From Raineya sp033762275 (GTDB lineage Bacteria; Bacteroidota; Bacteroidia; Cytophagales; Thermonemataceae): a stretch of DNA of 64,000 nucleotides. The DNA lies in the NCBI GenBank assembly GCA_033762275.1, contig JANRLU010000269.1, positions 14,799 through 78,798 of the forward strand, read 5' to 3'. A program made the position numbers and the translations under genes. How positions within the stretch are numbered: the stretch's first letter is position 1; every line of letters starts with the position of its first letter. The notes under the pieces are model-generated. The model ran no database searches, was not told the origin of the DNA, and saw nothing but the letters and a program-made list of their open reading frames with translations. Shown one piece after another: positions 9,114 through 17,707 of this stretch.

Positions 9114-10502
9114 ATGTATTACAAACAGCATACCATACAAAAAACCGTGAGCGTGTCAGGTGTAGGATTACATACAGGCAAGTTATCTACAATGACTTTT
9201 CTGCCAGCTCCCAGCAATCATGGTTTTAAGTTTAAAAGAATAGATTTAGAAGGGCAACCTATCGTAGAGGCAGATGCCGATTTAGTAGTAGATGTATCCA
9301 GAGGAACTACCATAGAGCAAAACGGTGCGAGAGTCTATACCGTAGAACATACCTTAGCGGCTTTGGTAGGCTTACAGATAGATAATGTTTTGATAGAAAT
9401 AGACGGACCAGAGCCTCCTATTTTAGATGGTAGCTCTGTAGAATTTTTGAAAGTACTCAAAGAAGCAGGACTACAAGAGCAAGATGCCCCAAGAAATTTC
9501 TTCTATATTCCTGAAAATATTAGCTACGAAGATGCAAATAGAGGCGTAAAACTGAGCATAACGCCAGCCTATCAATACAACATAAGTGTAACTGTAGATT
9601 ACAATTCTGATGTTTTGGGTGTGCAGAAAGCCGACCTCCAGCAAGTAGAAGACTTTGCTGAACAAATAGCTCCTTGCCGAACTTTTTGCTTTTTACACGA
9701 AGTAGAAATGCTTTATAAAGGAGGGCTTATCAAAGGGGGAGATTTGTGCAATGCCATTGTTATTGTAGATAAAGTGATGCCCGAAAACGAACTAAACGAG
9801 CTTGCTCAACTTCTTGGAAAACCTAAAGTAGAGGTAAATAGTGAGGGAATTTTGGATAATGTAGAACTCCATTATCCAAACGAACCTGCCCGTCATAAAC
9901 TTTTAGATGTAGTAGGTGATTTAGCCTTAGTAGGTCGCCCTATTGTTGGAAAAATAGAGGCAATACGTCCTGGGCACGCAGCTAATGTAGAATTAGCGAA
10001 AAAAATAAAACAAGCCATCAAAAATGAAAAAAAAGGTATGCTTTATAACCCTGATAGCCCTACAGTATTAGATGCTTCGCAAATAGAAGCAATGTTGCCT
10101 CATAGATTCCCTTTTTTGCTCATAGATAAAGTTATTCATTTAGATAATGAAACCGTAATAGCTGTGAAAAACGTTTCTATGAATGAATGGTATTTTCAAG
10201 GGCATTTTCCAAAAAACCCTGTAATGCCTGGCGTTTTACAGGTAGAAGGCTTAGCTCAAGCAGGAGGGATATTTGCTCTGAGCACCGTAGAAGACCCTGA
10301 AAACTATTGGACTTACTTTCTAAGAATAGATGAATGTAGATTTCACCAAAAAATAATACCTGGTGATACTATTCTTTATCATTGTACGCTTATCACGCCC
10401 ATCAAGCGAGGAATTGTAAAAATGGACGGAAAAGCCTACGTAAACGGCAAATTAGTTTGCGAAGCAAAACTCACAGCAAGTATTACAAGAAAAAATGATT
10501 AG
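9114..10502 (+). CDS. lpxC/fabZ: LpxC-FabZ fusion: UDP-3-O-acyl-GlcNAc deacetylase / 3-hydroxyacyl-ACP dehydratase
   Basis: A two-domain protein of 462 residues. The N-terminal LpxC domain performs the committed zinc-dependent deacetylation of lipid A synthesis; predicted zinc ligands are His79 (VEHTLAAL), His261 and Asp265 (HKLLD). From about residue 318 comes a FabZ hot-dog domain with LPHRFPFLLID and the catalytic pair His364 (GHFPKNPVMPG) and Glu378. This fusion is well known in Bacteroidota and related phyla, and couples lipid A synthesis to fatty-acid elongation, which compete for 3-hydroxyacyl-ACP. It overlaps lpxA by 8 nt. Confidence 0.96.
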   Translation: MYYKQHTIQKTVSVSGVGLHTGKLSTMTFLPAPSNHGFKFKRIDLEGQPIVEADADLVVDVSRGTTIEQNGARVYTVEHTLAALVGLQIDNVLIEIDGPEPPILDGSSVEFLKVLKEAGLQEQDAPRNFFYIPENISYEDANRGVKLSITPAYQYNISVTVDYNSDVLGVQKADLQQVEDFAEQIAPCRTFCFLHEVEMLYKGGLIKGGDLCNAIVIVDKVMPENELNELAQLLGKPKVEVNSEGILDNVELHYPNEPARHKLLDVVGDLALVGRPIVGKIEAIRPGHAANVELAKKIKQAIKNEKKGMLYNPDSPTVLDASQIEAMLPHRFPFLLIDKVIHLDNETVIAVKNVSMNEWYFQGHFPKNPVMPGVLQVEGLAQAGGIFALSTVEDPENYWTYFLRIDECRFHQKIIPGDTILYHCTLITPIKRGIVKMDGKAYVNGKLVCEAKLTASITRKND

Positions 10503-11295
10503 TAATTTAGCATACATACACCCAAAGGCTCAGATTGGCGAGAATGTACATATAGAGCCTTTTGCCACCATACACGAAGACGTAGTGATAGGTGAAGGTA
10601 CTTGGATAGGCTCTAATACAACGGTTATGAATGGAGCAAGAATAGGAAAAAATTGTAGAATTTTTCCAGGAGCCGTTATCGCTGCTATTCCTCAAGACCT
10701 TAAATTTAAAGGAGAGCATAGTACCGTAGAAATAGGAGATAACACTACCATCAGAGAGTGTGCCACGCTCAATAGGGGCACTTCGCATAGTGGAAAAACA
10801 GTCATAGGAAGTAACACGCTTATTATGGCTTATGTACATATCGCTCACGATTGTGTGGTAGGCAATAACTGTATTTTAGTAAATGCCGTACAAATGGCGG
10901 GGCATATTATTATGGAGGATTATGCCATCGTGGGTGGAGCTAGTGCTATACATCAATTCACACGTATAGGCTCACACGCTATGGTGGCGGGTGGTTCTTT
11001 GTTGCGTAAAGATATTCCACCCTTCGTGAAAGCTGGTAGAGAGCCTGTGAGCTATGCAGGGGTAAATTCGCTGGGATTGCGTAGGAGAGGATTTAGCAAT
11101 GAGCAAATTATCCTCATTCAAAATATTTATAGAGTGGTTTTCCAACAAGGATATAATACTACTGATGCTGTAAAAAAAGTGAAAGAAGAGTTTGGAAATA
11201 GCGAAGAGAGGGAGATAATACTTGGCTTTATAGAAAGCTCTGAAAGAGGCATTATTAGAGGAAGCAATAATGATAAATACACCTTTGAATTATAA
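10495..11295 (+). CDS. lpxA: Acyl-ACP--UDP-N-acetylglucosamine O-acyltransferase LpxA
   Basis: First enzyme of lipid A synthesis: transfers 3-hydroxyacyl from ACP to UDP-GlcNAc. The 266 residues show hexapeptide-repeat beta helix (IHPKAQIGENVHIEPFATI and onward), the catalytic histidine in YVHIAHDCVVG (His118), an IHQFTRIG segment and a C-terminal helical domain (GLRRRGFSNEQI). It overlaps the 3' end of lpxC-fabZ by 8 nt, so translation is likely coupled, and a solute-binding-like gene begins 12 nt after it. Confidence 0.96.
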   Translation: MISNLAYIHPKAQIGENVHIEPFATIHEDVVIGEGTWIGSNTTVMNGARIGKNCRIFPGAVIAAIPQDLKFKGEHSTVEIGDNTTIRECATLNRGTSHSGKTVIGSNTLIMAYVHIAHDCVVGNNCILVNAVQMAGHIIMEDYAIVGGASAIHQFTRIGSHAMVAGGSLLRKDIPPFVKAGREPVSYAGVNSLGLRRRGFSNEQIILIQNIYRVVFQQGYNTTDAVKKVKEEFGNSEEREIILGFIESSERGIIRGSNNDKYTFEL

Positions 11296-11307
11296 TTCAT
11301 AAAAATT

Positions 11308-12153
11308 ATGAAAAAAGTATTTTGGGGATTTATGCTGCTTTTTACAGCACATCAGGCTTTGGCTCAGTTACAAGGCGATAGTTGGACGAATGCCCAAAAA
11401 AATAAGGAGGCTACTATTATTATCACTTACTTTGAAACACCTCGTTTCGTAGCCAAAAATAATGATGCTAAATTGGAGGGAATTTGTATTGATATTTTTA
11501 GGGAATTCGTGAAATATGTAGATAGAACCAAAGGCATCAAGATAAGAGTAAATATCCAGAAACCCGTTCGCGATTTTTCTTTGTTTTTACAAAATATAAA
11601 AACTGCCAAGGGAGGGGTTTTTGCTTTAGGACCTTTCACTATCACGGAAGAACGTAAAAAAGAAATGACTTTTACGCCTCCTTATATAAAAAATAAATCA
11701 TTATTGCTTACACATAAATCAGTAAATGACCTCAACACGCTTGGTAGCATACGAAGTACTTTCAGAGGAATGAAAGCCTACGCCCTACCTAACTCCACTC
11801 AAGAAATAGAAATTCAAGAAATAAAAGAAACTTATTATCCCGATTTAGAAATAGAATACGTAAAAAATGCTGATGATTTGATAGATAAGGTCTTGAACAA
11901 CCCTAAATCTTTTACTAAAAACGACTTTTTATATTTTGCTGATGCTTTGCAAAATGGAAAACCTATCAAAAGGCACTTGGCAGGAGAAATAGTAACTAAT
12001 CCTTACGGTTTTATTATGCCCAAAGGGAGTGATTGGGCAATTATATGGAATGAATTTTTGAATGAAAGTACGGGCTTTACAAACACCCCAGAATACAGAA
12101 AAATTTTAGAAAAACACTTAGGTTTCACAGCTACACAAGCTTTGCTCAAATAG
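11308..12153 (+). CDS. Secreted type-3 solute-binding-like protein
   Basis: 281 residues with a signal peptide ending ALAQ. The rest resembles a periplasmic binding protein of the amino-acid (SBP_bac_3) class: YFETPRFVAKNNDAKLEGICIDIFREF opens the first lobe, and ALGPFTITEERKKEMTFTPPY is the typical 'TxTxERxxxVdFS.PY' region. No ABC transporter permease or ATPase is adjacent, so it may be a stand-alone sensor-like or enzyme-partner binding protein. It lies 12 nt after lpxA and is probably cotranscribed; a link to lipid A is unproven. Confidence 0.7.
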   Translation: MKKVFWGFMLLFTAHQALAQLQGDSWTNAQKNKEATIIITYFETPRFVAKNNDAKLEGICIDIFREFVKYVDRTKGIKIRVNIQKPVRDFSLFLQNIKTAKGGVFALGPFTITEERKKEMTFTPPYIKNKSLLLTHKSVNDLNTLGSIRSTFRGMKAYALPNSTQEIEIQEIKETYYPDLEIEYVKNADDLIDKVLNNPKSFTKNDFLYFADALQNGKPIKRHLAGEIVTNPYGFIMPKGSDWAIIWNEFLNESTGFTNTPEYRKILEKHLGFTATQALLK

Positions 12154-12328
12154 AGGCTCTAACCGAACTTAGGCTATTGGAAGGAGGAATTTTGGTAATC
12201 ACCTTGTCGTATTTTTCTGAGGATATATGAACCCAGCCAACTCTTAGAGCACAAATAAATATTAGACTAATAATAAATATTCTCAAGAAAAATAAATTTT
12301 GGCTTTGGATAGTATGTAAGCGTTTCAT
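12146..12328 (-). CDS. Possible small single-pass membrane protein (60 aa)
   Basis: An ATG-initiated 60-codon frame opposite the 3' end of the solute-binding gene (8-nt overlap). Residues ~12-33 (LFFLRIFIISLIFICALRVGWV) form a convincing membrane helix with positively charged residues before it. The tail is hydrophilic. Nothing similar is recalled. The hydrophobicity could be chance in AT-rich DNA, so confidence is low. Confidence 0.3.
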   Translation of the reverse strand: MKRLHTIQSQNLFFLRIFIISLIFICALRVGWVHISSEKYDKVITKIPPSNSLSSVRASI

Positions 12329-12552
12329 AGAGGTAAATTTTTAATAGAATCAAACAACTCCTTTTGGTAAAGTACCATTTCTATGCCAATCCCTAAAAAG
12401 CCTTTTTATTGCGTTAAGAGCTGTTTTGTTTTTTCTATTTTGAAATAATTGTCCGAAAGCGTACACTTTTTGTTCGCTTTTACCTCAGACTAAAATCCAT
12501 TTTCTTTTTGAACAAAGCTCCTTATTTTTTTGTTAAGCAAATAAAAACGAAG
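12154..12552. other. 399-nt stretch without a secure gene, between the solute-binding gene and nfu
   Basis: It holds two weak minus-strand reading frames: the 60-codon membrane ORF (12146-12328) and, upstream of it, a GTG-initiated 38-codon frame (12350-12466) whose product is rich in Arg/Lys (NRKNKTALNAIKRLFRDWH). The two are 21 nt apart. No terminator, tRNA or clear -33/-7 promoter was seen. The nfu promoter must lie in its right part. Confidence 0.4.
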
Positions 12553-13155
12553 ATGGAAAAAAACGCACCTAAAAGATATGTCAATGTATACACAGAGGCT
12601 AATCCTAACCCAAGTTCTCTGAAGTTTGTAGTGAATTATATGCTTAGCCCAGAGGGCACAAGTTTTGATTTTCCAGATAGGTCATCAGCAGAAAAATCTC
12701 CTTTAGCCCAATCCCTATTTGAAAACTTTGAGGCTGTTGAAAGAGTCTTTGTAATGAATAATTTTATTACGGTAACGAAGAAATCAGCTTTTGAATGGGA
12801 CGATATAGCTCGTAATATTAAGCTCTTTATACAAGAATATTTAGAATATGATAAACCTATATTTAGTAGAGAGTTGCTTCAAGAAGATAACAATCTGAGT
12901 ATTCATAATGATGATAGTGAGGTTGTAAAAAAAATTAAAGGGGTATTAGAGGAGTACATCCGTCCTGCTGTGGAGAGTGACGGTGGAGCTATTAGCTTTC
13001 GGAAATTTGAAGATAATACAGGGAAAGTGATAGTGAGTTTGCAAGGTGCTTGCAGCGGCTGCCCATCATCTATGGTTACTTTAAAAGCGGGTATAGAGAA
13101 TCTGCTCAAGAGAATGATACCTGAAGTGCAAGAAGTAGTAGCTGAGAGTCTTTAG
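12553..13155 (+). CDS. nfu: Nfu-type iron-sulfur cluster scaffold/carrier
   Basis: Carrier of [4Fe-4S] clusters to apo-proteins. The 200 residues comprise an Nfu N-terminal domain (YTEANPNPSSLKFVVN) and a C-terminal NifU-like domain with RPAVESDGGAISF and the cluster-binding CxxC in GACSGCPSS (Cys167, Cys170). The ATG at 12553 is used because a TTG at 12508 would add a non-conserved-looking leader. It stands alone between the unassigned 12.2-12.5 kb stretch and the glycosyltransferase pair. Confidence 0.92.
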   Translation: MEKNAPKRYVNVYTEANPNPSSLKFVVNYMLSPEGTSFDFPDRSSAEKSPLAQSLFENFEAVERVFVMNNFITVTKKSAFEWDDIARNIKLFIQEYLEYDKPIFSRELLQEDNNLSIHNDDSEVVKKIKGVLEEYIRPAVESDGGAISFRKFEDNTGKVIVSLQGACSGCPSSMVTLKAGIENLLKRMIPEVQEVVAESL

Positions 13156-13236
13156 GTTGTACTACTAAAAAGTTACTGAGGTATCGTTTGTTTACAAAAA
13201 ATACGTAAAAGTTCTTCTACAGAAAATATAAACTCT

Positions 13237-13244
13237 TATTTTTG
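13237..13244 (+). promoter_or_regulatory. Candidate -7 box (TATTTTTG) for the GT4-wecB pair
   Basis: TATTTTTG fits TAnnTTTG and ends 14 nt before the ATG at 13259, giving a very short leader. The box sits in a near-palindrome (13236-13254, TTATTTTTGCAAAAAATAA). No good -33 TTG was found. Confidence 0.35.
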
Positions 13245-13258
13245 CAAAAAATAAGATA

Positions 13259-14524
13259 ATGAAAGTCATTTTCCTTTTGGGTGCTATGCCCCATTACCTT
13301 CTTGCATTACTTAATATCCTTTCCAAAGTACCAAATTTACAAATAGTTGTGGTTTTGCCTGATAAAAAAAGTAAGTCTGTAGGCGAAGGAGTCTATGAAT
13401 CTTATGAAAATATATTTTTTAAAATGGTAAAACTAAGGGAAGTAAGTACGTTTTTGTTTAAAAAGCCTTATTTTTCTGGGCTTTATAGTGTTATTGAGCA
13501 AGAAAAACCTGATGTACTAATGTTAGGTTGGCCTTACATCTTAGGGTATTTGTTGGATTGGCGTTTAAGATTATTGATGAAAAAACGAAAAATAAAGCTT
13601 ATTTATCGTAGCATTCCCTACCAGTTACCTTTCTATAACGAAGCCATGAAATACTACACTTATAAGGGCTTCTTTGATGAAAATATGAATCATATAAAAG
13701 CTGACACTTTACTAAAAAAACTTAAATATAAATTTCTAATATTTCTAAATAAATACTATTTTAATTTAGTTGATTTACACCTTAACTATGCAACAACAGC
13801 ATACAAAATATTAGAAAGTTACGGTGTAGCTAAAGAAAAAATAGTAGTAAGCTATAATTCGGGAGATACTGACGAATTGCTTAGAGCCAAAGATATAATA
13901 AAGAATATACCTGAAAAACTTGAGTATTCACCTTATAGAGTTATTCATGTAGGTCGTCTTATTAAATGGAAAAAAGTAGATATGCTTATTCGTGTAATAG
14001 CAGACCTCTCTAAAGTCTATCCAGATATAGAACTTATAGTGATTGGTAGCGGTCCTGAAGAGCGAAAACTAAAAGAATTAACATTGGAGTTGGGTTTAGA
14101 AAAAAAAGTTAATTTTGTTGGAGCTATTCACAACGCAGAAAAACTTGGAATTTATTTACAAGCATCAGCTGTTTATGTGTTGGCTGGTGTTGGCGGATTA
14201 TCCATTAACGATGCCATGATTTTCGGAAAACCTGTAATTTGCTCTGAGGCGGACGGTACAGAAAAAGATTTGGTATTAGACGGAAAAACTGGCTTTATAT
14301 TTGAAAATAATAATAGAGAAGATTTATCAAAAAAGATAGCTTATTGTTTTGATAATCAAAAATATACAATAGAAATGGGAAAAAATGCAGAGAGCCTTAT
14401 CATGAACAAGATAAATATACACACAGTGGCTTCTAAATTTGTGGAGGCTTTCAATAAAGTTACAGCTTATAAATATAATTTAAAATATGACAAATTTTAT
14501 ACATGTAGTAGGGGCAAGACCTAA
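13259..14524 (+). CDS. Glycosyltransferase family 4-like protein
   Basis: 421 residues with GT-B layout. The N-terminal half carries an unusual substrate region (MLGWPYILGYLL). The C-terminal donor domain shows VIHVGRLIKWKKVDMLI, VIGSGPEERKLKEL, and VYVLAGVGGLSINDAMIFGKPVICS, the usual E-x7-E region here being GGLSINDAMIFGKPVI. Donor and acceptor are unknown. It overlaps the downstream wecB by 38 nt, suggesting that the pair builds a GlcNAc/ManNAc-containing glycan, which is inference. No other polysaccharide genes adjoin. Confidence 0.85.
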   Translation: MKVIFLLGAMPHYLLALLNILSKVPNLQIVVVLPDKKSKSVGEGVYESYENIFFKMVKLREVSTFLFKKPYFSGLYSVIEQEKPDVLMLGWPYILGYLLDWRLRLLMKKRKIKLIYRSIPYQLPFYNEAMKYYTYKGFFDENMNHIKADTLLKKLKYKFLIFLNKYYFNLVDLHLNYATTAYKILESYGVAKEKIVVSYNSGDTDELLRAKDIIKNIPEKLEYSPYRVIHVGRLIKWKKVDMLIRVIADLSKVYPDIELIVIGSGPEERKLKELTLELGLEKKVNFVGAIHNAEKLGIYLQASAVYVLAGVGGLSINDAMIFGKPVICSEADGTEKDLVLDGKTGFIFENNNREDLSKKIAYCFDNQKYTIEMGKNAESLIMNKINIHTVASKFVEAFNKVTAYKYNLKYDKFYTCSRGKT

Positions 14525-15593
14525 TTTTATGAAGTTAGCTCCTTTGTATAATAAAATTGCCGTTTCCTCTTATACACAAAAAATTATACATACAGGGCAG
14601 CATTACGATGCTCAAATGTCTGATATTTTTTTTGAACAGCTAAAAATACCACAGCCAGACTATCATTTAGGTATAGGTTCTGCCACACAAACAGAGCAAA
14701 CAGCGAAAGCAATGATAGCCATAGAGCAGGTTCTCTTGAATGATAAACCTCAAGCGGTTATTGTGTATGGAGATGTAAATTCTACTTTAGCGGCTTCTTT
14801 AGTTTGTAGTAAGCTACTAATACCTATTGTGCACGTAGAAGCTGGCTTACGATCAGGTGATAGAACGATGCCAGAAGAAATTAATAGGATAATTACAGAT
14901 AGGATTTCTACCCTTTTACTTACGCCTTCAGAAGATGCCAATAAAAATCTCATAGATGAGGGGATACCTGCCAATCAAATATATTTTGTTGGCAATATAA
15001 TGATTGATACACTCGTGGAAAGCCTTAAAATCATCAATAATCACTTGATTTTTACAGAAAAAGCACAAAAAGTAATTAATAGTATCAATGGAGAATCTTA
15101 TATCTTATCTACGGTTCATCGCCCTTCTAATGTTGATAACTCTCAAGCTCTCAAAAAATTATTTAGCGTGTTTTTTGAGATAGCCAGTGACAAACATATT
15201 ATTTTACCATTACACCCAAGAACTAAGAAACAGTTGGAAGATTTACATATTTTACAAGATGTTCCTGAAAAATTTCATATAATACAACCAATGGGTTATT
15301 TTGATTTTATTCATCTTCAAAAAAATGCTTTCTGTGTGCTTACGGATTCTGGTGGTATACAAGAAGAAACTTCATATTTGAATGTTCCTTGTTTGACACT
15401 TAGAGCAAATACGGAGCGTCCAATTACCATAGAGCTCGGCTCAAATGAGCTTATAGGGAACGACTACAATTTGCTATTTGAAAAAATGAAAGAAATAGCT
15501 AGTGGTGATTATAAGAAAGCACAAACTATTCCTTTCTGGGATGGCAAAACGTCCGATAGAATTGTTTCGGTACTACAGTCTTATTTTGGATAA
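14487..15593 (+). CDS. wecB: UDP-N-acetylglucosamine 2-epimerase (non-hydrolysing)
   Basis: Converts UDP-GlcNAc to UDP-ManNAc for surface glycans. The 368 residues have all family landmarks: HVVGARPNFMKLAPL at the start, HTGQHYDAQMSDIFF, VYGDVNSTLA, HVEAGLRSGDRTMPEEINR and LTDSGGIQEE near the C-terminus. It starts 38 nt inside the upstream glycosyltransferase gene, in another frame. The convergent DUF2911 gene follows after a hairpin that can stop transcription from both sides. Confidence 0.95.
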   Translation: MTNFIHVVGARPNFMKLAPLYNKIAVSSYTQKIIHTGQHYDAQMSDIFFEQLKIPQPDYHLGIGSATQTEQTAKAMIAIEQVLLNDKPQAVIVYGDVNSTLAASLVCSKLLIPIVHVEAGLRSGDRTMPEEINRIITDRISTLLLTPSEDANKNLIDEGIPANQIYFVGNIMIDTLVESLKIINNHLIFTEKAQKVINSINGESYILSTVHRPSNVDNSQALKKLFSVFFEIASDKHIILPLHPRTKKQLEDLHILQDVPEKFHIIQPMGYFDFIHLQKNAFCVLTDSGGIQEETSYLNVPCLTLRANTERPITIELGSNELIGNDYNLLFEKMKEIASGDYKKAQTIPFWDGKTSDRIVSVLQSYFG

Positions 15594-15597
15594 AAAC

Positions 15598-15619
15598 TAT
15601 ATAGGACTAAACCTATATA
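15598..15619. terminator. Bidirectional hairpin between wecB and the DUF2911 gene
   Basis: TATATAGG pairs with CCTATATA over a 6-nt loop; A-run upstream and T-rich sequence downstream suit termination in both directions. It lies between two convergent stop codons. Confidence 0.6.
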
Positions 15620-15629
15620 AAGCTTTCTT

Positions 15630-16478
15630 TTATTTCATCTTTTTCTTTTTCCAATCTTCTATACTTTTTTCATTGAGCTTTATAAAAGTTTCATTTTTAG
15701 CTTCTTGAGATAGTTTTAAAGATTTTTGTGCCATACTGATAGCCTCTTTGAACATATTATTGGCAGCATAAGCCCTTGCTAAGGTATGGAGATTCCAGAA
15801 TTTCTCCTGCATTTCTACTGATTTTTTTGCCCAATCTAAAGCTTTAAGAGGCTCTTTATTGGCATCTAAAAGATAGGTTGCTGAAGTATTATAGAGTTTG
15901 TAAATATTATCAGCTTCCGCTACTGCTCTTTTGATGTTAGCAATGGCTTTTGTATCTGTATCTACCTCTATTTTGAGGCTTAGTTTCATTCTATCCCAGA
16001 GCATAATTAGCTCAGCACCATCAATTCTGATATTATCAAAGGCAAACAATAAAGTTTCCACAAACATTGTAGAATTAGCATCAGCTTGTACTTGAAATCT
16101 CAGAAAATCCTCACTTTGTTTGTAGCCCTCTGTCCCCCAAAGATTTATATTTTTATTCAAAATAACTGTCCATTCTTTTTCATCAGGAATAAAATACAAA
16201 GAATAAGAGCCTTCAGGCACTTTATTGCCGTTAAGCAAAACATCATCAGAAAAAAATATAATGGTAGCGGCATTTGCTCCTGCTCGCCAGAGAGCTTTGT
16301 AAGGTACTAATTCGCCCCAAATTTTACGCCCTCGAACGCTTGGACGAGAATAACGGACACTCACATCAGTGAGCCCCACACGTTGCTCGGTTTTAGATAC
16401 AGGGCTTGCCTGAGGTAAATCCTGGCAGAAAGCAAGCAAAGGAAATAAAAAAGCTAAAAGAAGACCGATTTTTTTCAT
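15630..16478 (-). CDS. DUF2911 domain secreted protein with TPR-like C-terminus
   Basis: 282 residues, signal peptide ending AFCQ. The core (SVRYSRPSVRGRKIWGELVPYKALWRAGANAATIIFF... VPEGSYSLYFIPDEKEWTVILNK) is characteristic of DUF2911, a family of unknown function in Bacteroidota. The C-terminal ~90 residues contain repeated helical pairs (ALDWAKKSVEMQEKFWNLHTLARAYAANNMFKEAI) typical of TPR-like repeats. It is separated by 36 nt from the histidine kinase gene on the same strand. Confidence 0.85.
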   Translation of the reverse strand: MKKIGLLLAFLFPLLAFCQDLPQASPVSKTEQRVGLTDVSVRYSRPSVRGRKIWGELVPYKALWRAGANAATIIFFSDDVLLNGNKVPEGSYSLYFIPDEKEWTVILNKNINLWGTEGYKQSEDFLRFQVQADANSTMFVETLLFAFDNIRIDGAELIMLWDRMKLSLKIEVDTDTKAIANIKRAVAEADNIYKLYNTSATYLLDANKEPLKALDWAKKSVEMQEKFWNLHTLARAYAANNMFKEAISMAQKSLKLSQEAKNETFIKLNEKSIEDWKKKKMK

Positions 16479-16514
16479 ATTTATCTGTGATTTAAGTGAA
16501 ACGATTTTACTATT

Positions 16515-17687
16515 TTAGGCAGGTAACATTATTCTAAATTTTGTGCCTTTATCTAATTCAGAAGACTTTACAAATATTTTTCCTTGATGGTATTGTTCTA
16601 TGATTCGTTTGGCAAGGGTAAGCCCTAAGCCCCAGCCTCTTTTTTTGGTTGTAAAACCTGCATTAAATACCTTTTTTATATTTTTGACAGAAATACCTTT
16701 TCCTGTATCACTGATATCAATGATAATAGCACTCTCTTTGCTCAGAAAACGCATTTCTATAGTGATTTTCCCGACACCGCTCATTGCGTCTACGGCATTT
16801 TTTACCAAGTTTTCTATTACCCATTCGAATAAGTATTTATTTATATTAGCTTTCGTTTGGGGAGCTAAGAAACTAAGAACTTCTATGCTTACTTTAGAGG
16901 AAAGTCTCGGACGCAAATAAACAATAATTTCTTGTACAGCACCCAAAATATCTTCAGGAGATAAAGCGGATTTAGAGCCGATGTTAGAAAAACGAGCGGC
17001 TATCATTTCTAAGCGTTTTACATCTTTTTCTATTTCTTCCAATACTTCTTCATTCCATTTTTTTTCAGTTTTGAAGTATTCCATCCAAGCCATCAACGAA
17101 GAAATAGGCGTACCAAGTTGATGGGCTGTTTCTTTGGCAAGCCCCACCCAAATTCTGTTTTGCTCGGCTTTGCGTGAATAACTAAAAGCGATGTAAGTGA
17201 GCAAACCAAAAATGGAAATGACTACCAACTGAACGTAAGGATAGTACTTGAGTTGGTAAATAAGGTCTGAACTTCTATAATACAATAAGTTGTAGCGGTT
17301 TTTAGCAAAATTCATTTTGATAGGAGGAAATTCTTCTTTCATTTTGAGCAATTCATTTTCCAATCTCATCTGGCGTTTGCCTTCATCAAGATTTTCCAAA
17401 CCCTTTATATTTTTACTTAAAGCGATATTTTCATTTTCATCGGTTACTATTACAGGAATAGAGTTGTTGGCAGCTACAATTTCTTTGAAAATAAAAGTAA
17501 TAGGTTGGTCATTTTCAGGGTCTAAAGTGTACCTCAGTGCTTGCCCAAAAAGATTTATCTGTTCTTTTTCTCTTGTAATAAGCTGATTTACAAGCCTGTT
17601 TGTATAATACAGAGAGGCTACACCAATTAGCAGAGCTATTACGAGTACTAATATTTTAAATTCAAATTTATTTTGGTATAAATTCAT
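16515..17687 (-). CDS. Membrane sensor histidine kinase
   Basis: 390 residues. A first membrane helix (~11-29), an extracytoplasmic segment of about 120 residues, and a second helix (~150-168) precede the kinase core. The phospho-acceptor is His189 in ETAHQLGTP. The ATPase domain shows the N box (NLVKNAVDAM), DTGKGIS and GWGLGLTLAKRII. No recognised sensor domain or partner response regulator is adjacent. It lies 20 nt downstream of ftsE on the same strand, so it is likely cotranscribed with it. Its signal is unknown. Confidence 0.88.
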   Translation of the reverse strand: MNLYQNKFEFKILVLVIALLIGVASLYYTNRLVNQLITREKEQINLFGQALRYTLDPENDQPITFIFKEIVAANNSIPVIVTDENENIALSKNIKGLENLDEGKRQMRLENELLKMKEEFPPIKMNFAKNRYNLLYYRSSDLIYQLKYYPYVQLVVISIFGLLTYIAFSYSRKAEQNRIWVGLAKETAHQLGTPISSLMAWMEYFKTEKKWNEEVLEEIEKDVKRLEMIAARFSNIGSKSALSPEDILGAVQEIIVYLRPRLSSKVSIEVLSFLAPQTKANINKYLFEWVIENLVKNAVDAMSGVGKITIEMRFLSKESAIIIDISDTGKGISVKNIKKVFNAGFTTKKRGWGLGLTLAKRIIEQYHQGKIFVKSSELDKGTKFRIMLPA

Positions 17688-17707
17688 TTCCGCAATAAAA
17701 AACTAAT

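Noticed and set aside
12903..13109. Antisense ORF in nfu, and similar shadow ORFs throughout
   Set aside because: They mirror strong conserved genes, lack family features and have no promoter context.
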